Below, in pieces: positions 56,139 through 64,000 of a stretch of 64,000 nucleotides of DNA. This DNA comes from Bacteroidales bacterium (lineage in GTDB: Bacteria > Bacteroidota > Bacteroidia > Bacteroidales > UBA932). The translations under genes and the position numbers were made by a program. The notes under the pieces were generated by a model. It saw only the letters and a program-made list of their open reading frames with translations. It did not search any database and was not told the origin of the DNA. The stretch lies in assembly GCA_024402135.1 (NCBI GenBank), contig JAKSJN010000005.1, positions 62,001-126,000 of the forward strand, in the 5' to 3' direction. Positions within the stretch are counted from its first letter, which is position 1; each line of letters begins with the position of its first letter.

Positions 56139-58130
56139 ATGAAAAGGTTTTTACTTGCAGTTCTGCTCGTTATGGCTACTATCATGCCTGTGCGGGCACA
56201 GTACGACAGGGACGTCTTCTACTTCAGGGGACGTTCGGCCCTCGCTGACGGCAAGTATGCCGCTGCCATCGAGCAGTTCAATATCCTCACAAGGCTGGAT
56301 ACGACGGACTACTGGAGTTTCTTCTTCCGTGGCATCGCGAAATACAACCTCGGAGACATCCGCGGTGCCCAGACCGATTTCGACAATTCCGTAAGGCTCA
56401 ATCCTGTGTTTACCAACGGATACCACTATCGCGCAATCACTTTGAGCCGTGCCGGACACTATGAAGAGGCGTTCAAGGATTTTGACAGGGCGATAGAACT
56501 TCGCCCGGGCTATGACGGAGTCTATTTCAGCCGAGGAGTGACATTTTTCCTCGCCCAGCAGTTCGACAAGGCCATCGCTGACTTCGACCATTATATCAGG
56601 AAGGAACCGAGAGACCCGTCCGCATATCTCAACCGAGGAGCTTCCTATCTGTTCCTCGGCGATACGCTAAAGGCGATAAACGACTATAACAGAGCGATAA
56701 AGATTGACAGATTCGAGCCGGAAAGCTATATCCGCCGAGGCCGTCTGTATGCTGAGCAGAAGAAATACGACGAGGCCATCGCCGACATGGACATGGCCAT
56801 TGACATCGACAGATACAACACTCTGGCATATTTCAACAGGGCGCTCATGTATTACGAGAAGCATGATTACAATGCCGCCATGGCGGATCTGAACAGGGTG
56901 CTCGAAGACGAACCTGGAAACGCGCTTACGCTATACAACCGAAGTCTCATAAATGCCCAGGTCGGCAACTACGAAGAGGCTCTGGCCGATATGGACCGAG
57001 TCATAAACATCAATCCAAACAATGTCCTGGCATATTTCAACAGAGCGTCTTTCTTCATCGAAATGGAGAAGTGGCAGGATGCTCTCGAGGACTATGACCG
57101 TGCCATCGAGCTCTATCCTGACTTCGCAAAGGCTTACATGAACCGTTCATACGTGAACAACATGCTTGGCCGCACCCGTGCATCCAAGGCTGACTATGAT
57201 ACAGCCCAGGCAAAGATCCGTGAGTACAGGGCACGCAACGCCAGCGGAGCTTCTTTCGCAGACACCACCCAGAAATACAGTTCGCTGCTCGCTCTAGATG
57301 CAGAGTTCGCAAAGAAGGATTTCGACAATGAGCTGCTTCAGCACAGAGATATAGATATCCGTCTGCGCCCGCTGTACAGGTTCGCGCTCAAGTCTGAGAA
57401 AGACAATGTCTATGCTCTCCAGAACCGTTATGAGCATTCGCTCGTCGACCGTTTCATCGGCGACAGCCCTGTCCCTGTGACCGTGTCGAATTCGGACAGC
57501 CTTCTCCGCAGACCTCTGCTCGTAGATGTCGCAGCGTCCTCTGAGTCCGTCTCTGAGGCTCGCAGACGCTTCCTGATGGGAATGGAGAACGTTCATAACC
57601 GTCAGTTCAGTGCTGCTTTGACTGACTTTGACGCGGCCGTGAAAGAAGCTGAAGCCGACGGAGACCGCTACGGAAAGTACTATAAGGCTTTCTATCTCAT
57701 GAACAGGGGAGTCCTTCGTGCGGAGATGATCGACTTCATTGCATCCATCAGCAGCAATGTACAGACATTGACCATGGATGACGCCGGAACCACCCGTGCC
57801 AGGGTCAGCGACCAGGTTGACCGTACATATGACTATTCCGAGGCAATAGAGGACCTCGAGTCGGCAATTCAGGAAGTCCCTGATGTGCCATATCTTTACT
57901 TCAACCTGGGTAATCTCAACTGCCTCTCGTCACAGCTTGTCAATTCTATTGAAAACTATACACGCGCCATCGAGCTCTACCCGATGATGGGTGATGCATA
58001 CTTCAACCGCGGCCTTGTCCAGATATATCTCAAGGACAAGGAGAAGGGATGTATCGATCTGTCCCGTGCAGGAGAACTCGGAGTTGGGGACGCGTACAGT
58101 GTGATTTCTAAATACTGCGAGGATGACTGA
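56139..58130 (+). CDS. Periplasmic tetratricopeptide-repeat protein
   Basis: 663 residues. Signal peptide about 1-22 (LLAVLLVMATIMPVRAQ), then about ten 34-residue TPR units (for example YYRAITLSRAGHYEEAFKDFDRAI-like steps, DYDRAIELYPDFAKAYMNRS). A non-repeat middle (about 370-500) is followed by two or three more TPRs. Protein-interaction scaffold, likely periplasmic; partner unknown. An upstream in-frame start at 55998 is rejected because the promoter lies between. The MBL gene overlaps its last eight bases. Confidence 0.93.
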   Translation: MKRFLLAVLLVMATIMPVRAQYDRDVFYFRGRSALADGKYAAAIEQFNILTRLDTTDYWSFFFRGIAKYNLGDIRGAQTDFDNSVRLNPVFTNGYHYRAITLSRAGHYEEAFKDFDRAIELRPGYDGVYFSRGVTFFLAQQFDKAIADFDHYIRKEPRDPSAYLNRGASYLFLGDTLKAINDYNRAIKIDRFEPESYIRRGRLYAEQKKYDEAIADMDMAIDIDRYNTLAYFNRALMYYEKHDYNAAMADLNRVLEDEPGNALTLYNRSLINAQVGNYEEALADMDRVININPNNVLAYFNRASFFIEMEKWQDALEDYDRAIELYPDFAKAYMNRSYVNNMLGRTRASKADYDTAQAKIREYRARNASGASFADTTQKYSSLLALDAEFAKKDFDNELLQHRDIDIRLRPLYRFALKSEKDNVYALQNRYEHSLVDRFIGDSPVPVTVSNSDSLLRRPLLVDVAASSESVSEARRRFLMGMENVHNRQFSAALTDFDAAVKEAEADGDRYGKYYKAFYLMNRGVLRAEMIDFIASISSNVQTLTMDDAGTTRARVSDQVDRTYDYSEAIEDLESAIQEVPDVPYLYFNLGNLNCLSSQLVNSIENYTRAIELYPMMGDAYFNRGLVQIYLKDKEKGCIDLSRAGELGVGDAYSVISKYCEDD

Positions 58131-58995
58131 TTCTGAAAAAAAGATCAGGTTCTTCAGTCTCAGCAGTGGCAGCTGTGGAAACTGTTATTTCATTGCATTA
58201 GAGGAGAATGGTGAGGTCACGGCATCGGTGCTGATCGATGCTGGTGTCAGCATAAGACGTCTCAAAAAGGAACTTGAGGCAAAAGGATATGCCATGGACA
58301 GTTTTTCGGCTATCCTCATCACTCATGACCATATGGATCATATCCGCAGTCTGGGCTCATACTGCAAGAAGCTTCCGGTTCCTGTCTATGCGACGAATAC
58401 CCTCCACAACGCTCTTGCCCATCATACATTTACACGAGACTGGATTGCTGACCATCGCAAGGATCTCAAGGATGATGACTGGACGGAAATCATCCCCGGC
58501 AAGATCATGGCCAGGTACTTTGTCGTGCCTCACGATGCGACACAGACGGTTGGCTACGCACTGTGGATCGATGGATACAAATTCACGATAATGACGGACC
58601 TTGGCGCAATGACCCCGGAGGCCCTGTCATATGCGTCTCATTCCGATACCGTGGTGGTCGAGTCGAATTATGATGTCGACATGTTGCTTGGCGGAACCTA
58701 TACCTATGAGCTGAAGATGAGAATATGCAAGGGCAACGGTCATCTGAGCAATGAAAACTGTGCCGATGCAATTCGCAAGTTCTGGCATCCGGGACTCAGG
58801 CATATCTTCCTTTGCCATCTCAGCGAGAACAACAATACTCCGCAGCTTGCTCTCGAGGCTAATAATGCGGCTCTTGAGTCTCTGGGATTCAAACCGTCAT
58901 ATCCCAAGGCTCCGCTCTTCCTCAAAGGCGATGAGGAACTGACCCTGTATGCCCTTCCGCGCAGGACTGCCTCATCCTTATTCACTCTTTTGTAG
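58123..58995 (+). CDS. WalJ/YycJ-type metallo-beta-lactamase-fold protein
   Basis: 290 residues. Begins RFFSLSSGSCGNCYFI; metal site ITHDHMDHI (His68, His70, Asp72, His73); later HDATQTVGYALWIDG and HLSNENCAD with the distal His. No signal peptide, so cytoplasmic. Related to YycJ/WalJ, often described as an exonuclease-like MBL; precise activity unknown. Confidence 0.88.
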   Translation: MTDSEKKIRFFSLSSGSCGNCYFIALEENGEVTASVLIDAGVSIRRLKKELEAKGYAMDSFSAILITHDHMDHIRSLGSYCKKLPVPVYATNTLHNALAHHTFTRDWIADHRKDLKDDDWTEIIPGKIMARYFVVPHDATQTVGYALWIDGYKFTIMTDLGAMTPEALSYASHSDTVVVESNYDVDMLLGGTYTYELKMRICKGNGHLSNENCADAIRKFWHPGLRHIFLCHLSENNNTPQLALEANNAALESLGFKPSYPKAPLFLKGDEELTLYALPRRTASSLFTLL

Positions 58996-59088
58996 CTGCT
59001 TCGTGCTTTTTTTATCGATCGTTGGTTTTTCTTTGTAACATTCGGGTAATTCTTCAGTATATTTATACAGATAAACATTACCGAATTG

Positions 59089-62043
59089 ATGAGACCATTC
59101 CTCAGGCAGGTCGTGGACCACTATTACGAGTCTGCCTCTATCGAGAAAACCGTATTCATCTTCCCGAACAGGCGTTCTCTCGCTTTCTTCAGGAAGTACC
59201 TTGCCGATGCAGTCCGGGAGTCATCCACGGACAGACCGCTGCTTGAACCGCGGCTGCTGACGATCAGTGATTTCTTCGGCCGTCTCAGCGGCCGGACATC
59301 GTCGGACCGTATCACCCTCCTTTTGAAATTGTATGACTGTTATGCCGTTTTGAATCCCAAGGCGGAGAGTCTTGACGATTTCATCTACTGGGGCGATGTC
59401 CTGCTCGGTGACTTCGACGATGTGGACAAGTATCTTGTCGATGCCCGCCAGCTTTTCCGCAACATATCCGACATCAAGGCGATCCAGGATGACTACTCGC
59501 ATCTGAGCGAAGAACAGACCAGGGCAATCGAGAGACTCGGAGCCGTGAAGGCTCTGGCTGAACACTTTACACCGGCCAGAAGGAAGACTGTCGAGGCCGG
59601 CAGGCCTGACGTCAAGGAGAACTTCCTGATGATTTGGAACATACTGTTTCAACTGTATGAGTCGTTCCGCAACAAGCTCGACGATGCCGGCCTGGCTTAT
59701 GAGGGTATGGTGTTTCGCAGCATTGTGGACAGGCTTGTAAATAAGAGTATCGTAGACCTGCTCAGTCCCGTCTTCGGCCAGGCAGACCGATTTGTCTTCG
59801 TCGGGCTAAATGCGCTTAACGAGTGTGAGAAGACAGTCATGAAAAAGATGCGTGACGCCGGTGTTGCCGAGTTCTGCTGGGATTTCCCTGGCGAGATGAT
59901 CCGGGACAAGGCAAATGCCGCCTCGCATTTCATGCAGACCATGAACGGGTCCAACCTGGAGCTGTTCCCTAACGCTTTAGAGCCGGAAGATGGCGGTGGC
60001 AAGCCAAGGGTCAATGTGGTTGCAGTGCCTTCCGCTACCGGTCAGGCCAAGCTTATCCCTGGACTGATAGAAAGTGTACCGGAGACTCAGCGCGCGCTTG
60101 ATTTCGCCGTGGTACTCCCTGACGAGACCATGCTCATGCCTGTGCTGAACAGCATCCCCGACGGAATCGAAAAGATCAACATAACCATGGGCTGCCCTCT
60201 GGCGACAAGCGAGTTCTCCACCCTCATGCGCGAGGTCCTCGCGATGCAGCTTCACCTGCGCAAACAGGGTGACAGTGTCTATTTCAACCATAAGCAGGTC
60301 TGGGCAATCCTTTCCACCGGTATCATGAAGTCGGTGATGAACAATGATGAGCGCAGGCAGTTCACTGCAATCAGAAAGGCTGCGAAATTCCATATCCCCC
60401 AGGAGGATTTCGGAGACAGCGAGTTGTTCAGGATTCTGTTCCGCCCGGTTGTGACTGACCAGAATGCCGTGGATGCATCCCAGATAACGTCGCTTGCTGA
60501 TTACCTTCTCGAGGTCGTGAAGAAGATAGCCGCATATCTTCGCGGCAGCGACAGCGACGACTCGGGAGACGAGAAAATCGCCCGCCAGCCGCTGCAGCTG
60601 GAGTTCGCCCGGCAGTATTATTGCTGCATCAATGCGTTGAAAGACAAGAGTCTGGCTATCCGGCCGCAGACATGGGCACATCTGGTCTCGCAGATGATTG
60701 CCGGCCAGTCCGTGCCGTTCATTGGAGAGCCGCTCCAGGGCCTCCAGGTAATGGGCCCACTCGAGACCCGCGCACTGGACTTCCGCCATATCGTGATTCT
60801 CAACTGCAGTGAAGGTGTGTTCCCGCGCCGCAACGTAAGTTCCTCATTCATTCCGCCAGAGTTGCGTACGGCCTTTGGATTGCCGACATATGCATATCAG
60901 GATGCTGTCTGGGCTTATTATTTCTATCGGATGATAGCCCGTGCCGAGAACGTATGGATGATATATGATTCCCGTACGGAGGGCTTGAAGAGTGGCGAAG
61001 AGAGCCGATATATCAAGCAGCTCAGATCACTTTATGGAGACAAGGTCGAGTTTTCCGAAAGCATTGCAAAGGCTCCGTCCGGGAATCCGGTCAGGGAGGA
61101 CGGGATTGCAAAGACTGATGAAGATATCGAGAAGCTTAGAACCATGACATATTCCGCAAGTACAATAGAAAAGTATCTTGCGTGCCAGGCACAGTTCTAT
61201 TATTATGCGGTAAAGGGACTCAGGGCCGAGAATGAAGTGTCTGACACCCTTGATCCGGGAGCGGTTGGAAGCATCTGCCATACGATTCTCGAGAAAATAT
61301 ATGGTTCTTCGTTTGCGGATGGCGGTGTTGGAAAGGTCGATGAAGCGTTCCTCGAGTCCTGGATGGGTCGCGAGGACGAAATCAAGGCTATGGTCCATGA
61401 CGAAATCAGGTCGAAGCTGAACTGTATCGATGTCTCAGGCAAGAACCTCATAGACGCAGAGATAGCTCTTCGTTTCATCCTTAAGGTGATGGAACGTGAT
61501 ATTGAAATCATCCGGGAAAGGAAGTCTCCGCTCTCCATTGTCGGCGTCGAACTCAAGTATGGAGGCAAAGATGCCGCCAAGGATACTGTCGAGATATGTG
61601 GCCATAAATTCAAGGGTACCATTGACCGCCTGGACAGTTTCCAGGACGGAACAGTCCGTGTCGTAGACTACAAGTCCGGCAAGGACAGTCCGGATTGCCT
61701 GGGAAAGCCTGATGTAGACCAGCTGTTCAAAGGAAATACGGAGACCAAGGCGGCTTTCCAGTTCTATGTCTATAACTGTTTCGTGAAGTCGGACAAAGAT
61801 ATTGAAAGCGTAATCCTCTTTGATTCCATGTACGCGATGTCGGACATCTTCTCGCATAAGGTCAAGTCTGAACTTGCCAATCCTGATCTTCTGCCCGGAG
61901 GCAGGATGGAACAGAGTCTGACGACGATGTTTGCTGAGATGGAGAGCAAGGAGATTCCTTTCAAGATGGCCGACGAAGACAGCAACCACTGTAAATATTG
62001 TGATTATAAGGTCCTTTGCGGCCGCTACCCAAAGAAGAAATGA
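59089..62043 (+). CDS. addB: AddB-like nuclease/inactivated helicase subunit
   Basis: 984 residues. N-terminal UvrD-like but degenerate helicase (FPNRRSLAFFRKYLAD in place of an intact Walker A). The C-terminal PD-(D/E)XK nuclease starts SASTIEKYLACQAQFYYY, with VRVVDYKSGK as the catalytic DYK motif. Cys in LACQ and CKYCDYKVLC form the Fe-S nuclease staple of AddB/Cas4-type nucleases. With AddA it processes double-strand breaks for RecA loading. The ATG at 59089 is used; the preceding TTG is not. AddA starts within its stop (ATGA). Confidence 0.92.
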   Translation: MRPFLRQVVDHYYESASIEKTVFIFPNRRSLAFFRKYLADAVRESSTDRPLLEPRLLTISDFFGRLSGRTSSDRITLLLKLYDCYAVLNPKAESLDDFIYWGDVLLGDFDDVDKYLVDARQLFRNISDIKAIQDDYSHLSEEQTRAIERLGAVKALAEHFTPARRKTVEAGRPDVKENFLMIWNILFQLYESFRNKLDDAGLAYEGMVFRSIVDRLVNKSIVDLLSPVFGQADRFVFVGLNALNECEKTVMKKMRDAGVAEFCWDFPGEMIRDKANAASHFMQTMNGSNLELFPNALEPEDGGGKPRVNVVAVPSATGQAKLIPGLIESVPETQRALDFAVVLPDETMLMPVLNSIPDGIEKINITMGCPLATSEFSTLMREVLAMQLHLRKQGDSVYFNHKQVWAILSTGIMKSVMNNDERRQFTAIRKAAKFHIPQEDFGDSELFRILFRPVVTDQNAVDASQITSLADYLLEVVKKIAAYLRGSDSDDSGDEKIARQPLQLEFARQYYCCINALKDKSLAIRPQTWAHLVSQMIAGQSVPFIGEPLQGLQVMGPLETRALDFRHIVILNCSEGVFPRRNVSSSFIPPELRTAFGLPTYAYQDAVWAYYFYRMIARAENVWMIYDSRTEGLKSGEESRYIKQLRSLYGDKVEFSESIAKAPSGNPVREDGIAKTDEDIEKLRTMTYSASTIEKYLACQAQFYYYAVKGLRAENEVSDTLDPGAVGSICHTILEKIYGSSFADGGVGKVDEAFLESWMGREDEIKAMVHDEIRSKLNCIDVSGKNLIDAEIALRFILKVMERDIEIIRERKSPLSIVGVELKYGGKDAAKDTVEICGHKFKGTIDRLDSFQDGTVRVVDYKSGKDSPDCLGKPDVDQLFKGNTETKAAFQFYVYNCFVKSDKDIESVILFDSMYAMSDIFSHKVKSELANPDLLPGGRMEQSLTTMFAEMESKEIPFKMADEDSNHCKYCDYKVLCGRYPKKK

Positions 62044-64000
62044 CGCAAGAAGAAATAAAGGCAAGGGAAGAAGCGATCAGGAAGGTGCAGCAGAATGGTG
62101 GAGTCGAAGTCATGATGGCCTCGGCAGGATCAGGAAAGACATTCTCCCTCGCTCGCGAGTATATTCGTCTGCTCATGACTCCGGATAAGGACGGAAGACG
62201 AAATGAGAGAGCGTACAGGCATATTCTGGCGGTGACCTTCACGAACAAGGCGACCGGCGAGATGAAGGCCCGTATCATCAGTGAACTCGGGAAATTGAAT
62301 GCCGACCCGGAAAAATCAGATTACAGGGATTACCTGATGGAGCGCTGTGCCTTCGGAAGCGTGGAAGAGATGCAGAAGTGCGCAGGAAAACTTCTGTCGG
62401 CCATCCTGAATGACTATGGTTCGTTCTCGGTCAGTACTATCGACAAGTTCTTCCAGACCACGCTCAGGGCGTTTTCCCGCGAGATAGGCCAGTTTTCTGA
62501 ATACCAGATCGAACTGGACAGGGATTCGCTGGTCAGCGAGTCGGCTGCCCGCCTGCTCGAGAGCTTGTCGGAGAATGACGGTCCTATGCTGAAATGGCTG
62601 TCGGACAGCGTGATCGGTTCATTGAAAAATGGAGGTGAATACAAGATTGACAAAGCGCTGGACGAGTTCGCTTCCGGCTACCTTTCCGAGTCCTATGCTG
62701 ACTCGGTGAAGTCTTTGGGAATCAACGAGGATCTGGCCTTCTCCGAAGAGAATATCAAGAACCTGAATGATATATGCAAGACGGTGATGGAGGGTTGTCA
62801 GCAGGATTTTGTGACGGCGGCTTTGGATGCCGTAAGTCTGGCTGACAGTCTTCCTGGATTCAATGGCAGGTTCAAGTCTACGCTGAATGCTCTTCCTGGC
62901 AAGGACCTCGGAGACAAGAAGGAAGCCCTTACGGATGCATTCATGAAGAAGATAAAGTCTCCGGAGGACTGTTTCAATGCGGGAAAAGGCACTTCCGATG
63001 CGATTTCGCAGATACATTCCGCTCTTGTCCGTATCCTGGACATAGTGAAGAAATACAACACCGCCAAGGCGCTCTCCCGTCAGTCGTACATCTTTGTCGT
63101 TGCCAAGCAGCTGAAGGAAAGATTCGCCGAGCTTCTTAAAGAGAAGAATGTACTCAGCATCGACGACACCAACTCCATACTTCGTGACATCATCGCCGGT
63201 TCGGACGCTCCGTTCATCTACGAGAAGACTGGCCTTCGCTACAGTCATTTCCTTCTGGATGAGTTCCAGGATACAGCCCGGGTTCAGTGGGATAACTTTC
63301 TGCCGCTGCTCCAGAACAGTATCGCGGAGGGCTGCTACAACCTGATCGTAGGCGATGTGAAGCAAAGCATCTATCGCTGGCGAAACAGCGACTGGAAGAT
63401 TCTTGCCGAGGAAGTCAAGGAAAACCTTGACCGTATTGCGGAGAATCCGCTTGACAACAATTTCCGCAGCGCCGAGATTATTGTCGAGTTCAACAATGCC
63501 TTCTACAAGGACCTGGCGGCCCGCATGGACTCCCAGCTTGGCCGCGGGGACAACAAGATAAAGACCATCTATAATGAAGTCCACCAGAATGTCAGGAAGC
63601 CTTTCAAGGGATGGGTCGAGACAACCTGGTGCGATAAGGACAATATCGTGGACAATGTCGTCCTGGCTGTCAAGGATGCGCTTGACCGGGGATTCTCGAA
63701 GAAGGATATTGCTGTCATCGTCCGTACCAACAAGCAGGGTGGGGAGATGGCGAAGGCCTTGCTGGCAGCTGGCATAGATGTCGTTACCAATGACTCACTG
63801 CTGATCGGTTATGGCGAAACTGTCCGCAGACTGGTGTCGCAGCTGTACTCTTTCAATGATTCGGAGGATAAGATCCATTCGCTCTATGCAGATTCTTTTG
63901 ACAGGGAGAAGCTGGTGGACGCCGATTCCCTGACCGATATGGCAGAAGAACTGCTGCGACAGGGCGGAACCGACGGTGACGATCTGTATGTGCTTGCGTT
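62040..64000 (+). CDS. addA: AddA-like UvrD-family helicase (partial, 3' end outside window)
   Basis: About 653 codons inside the window; the gene runs off base 64000. N-terminal MASAGSGKTFSLAREY is Walker A (motif I); ILAVTFTNKATGEMK motif Ia; SHFLLDEFQDTARVQW motif II; LIVGDVKQSIYRWRNSDW motif III. This is the active helicase/nuclease partner of AddB. Its own C-terminal nuclease, if present, lies outside. The ATGA overlap with addB means translational coupling. Confidence 0.93.
   Translation, partial: MTQEEIKAREEAIRKVQQNGGVEVMMASAGSGKTFSLAREYIRLLMTPDKDGRRNERAYRHILAVTFTNKATGEMKARIISELGKLNADPEKSDYRDYLMERCAFGSVEEMQKCAGKLLSAILNDYGSFSVSTIDKFFQTTLRAFSREIGQFSEYQIELDRDSLVSESAARLLESLSENDGPMLKWLSDSVIGSLKNGGEYKIDKALDEFASGYLSESYADSVKSLGINEDLAFSEENIKNLNDICKTVMEGCQQDFVTAALDAVSLADSLPGFNGRFKSTLNALPGKDLGDKKEALTDAFMKKIKSPEDCFNAGKGTSDAISQIHSALVRILDIVKKYNTAKALSRQSYIFVVAKQLKERFAELLKEKNVLSIDDTNSILRDIIAGSDAPFIYEKTGLRYSHFLLDEFQDTARVQWDNFLPLLQNSIAEGCYNLIVGDVKQSIYRWRNSDWKILAEEVKENLDRIAENPLDNNFRSAEIIVEFNNAFYKDLAARMDSQLGRGDNKIKTIYNEVHQNVRKPFKGWVETTWCDKDNIVDNVVLAVKDALDRGFSKKDIAVIVRTNKQGGEMAKALLAAGIDVVTNDSLLIGYGETVRRLVSQLYSFNDSEDKIHSLYADSFDREKLVDADSLTDMAEELLRQGGTDGDDLYVLA

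Noticed and set aside
59977..60789. 270-codon minus-strand open frame
   Set aside because: Lies entirely inside addB on the opposite strand with no family-like sequence.

Overview
The window is chromosomal DNA from a member of the Bacteroidales, probably a gut or rumen species. The evidence is the gene content (S9 peptidases, GH2/GH43/GH84 glycosidases, golvesin-domain amidase, TolC/HlyD/ABC-2 efflux, PqqD-kinase pair, AddAB) together with many copies of the Bacteroidota -7 promoter box TAnnTTTG a short way upstream of starts. No rRNA, tRNA or CRISPR array was seen, and no SusC/SusD pair, so genus cannot be fixed from what is here.

Layout. 1-6.1 kb (minus strand): one overlapping operon of two GT2 glycosyltransferases, a YgjP-type metallopeptidase and a heterodimeric ABC exporter whose second half leaves the window. 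6.1-9.7 kb (plus): a GH84 beta-N-acetylglucosaminidase, then two lipoproteins, a nicotinamidase-like and a metallo-beta-lactamase-fold enzyme. 9.8-21.6 kb is an accessory region: an IS1182-type transposase remnant, a five-gene minus-strand operon (FtsK-type motor fused to a uracil-DNA-glycosylase-like domain, a 56-residue zinc ribbon, a membrane-anchored J-domain protein, a small membrane protein, a coiled-coil protein), an unknown 357-residue gene, a two-gene secreted HNH-toxin operon, and an intact 2,935-bp IS1595-family transposon with two passenger genes, near-perfect terminal repeats and an 8-bp target duplication.

21.6-27.7 kb: TolC-HlyD-ABC-2-ABC-2 efflux operon without an ATPase gene, with a divergent AraC regulator. 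27.7-30.8 kb: a PqqD/HprK-like kinase pair and two toxin-antitoxin modules (PIN/HTH and HicAB), each under a palindromic operator-promoter. 30.9-42.5 kb (minus): a tightly packed operon encoding a CE2-like esterase, two S9 peptidases, a GH2 beta-galactosidase, a GH43 enzyme and a DUF819 membrane protein, i.e. peptide and glycan scavenging. 42.6-48.2 kb (plus): RlmN, a patatin-POTRA-barrel protein, RecX, RNase HI and PdxA. 48.4-56.0 kb (minus): UPF0597/CyuA, a golvesin-type amidase, VanZ, an MsbA-like exporter and an M28-like protein lacking key active-site residues. 56.1-64 kb (plus): TPR protein, WalJ-type MBL protein, and AddB and AddA (AddA runs off the end).

The best candidate for an undescribed system is the 10.35-13.69 kb operon, possibly acting with the 357-residue protein and the toxin operon next to it. 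The IS1595 transposon carrying passengers is the second. Family names are from reading motifs and remembered family patterns; no searches were run.
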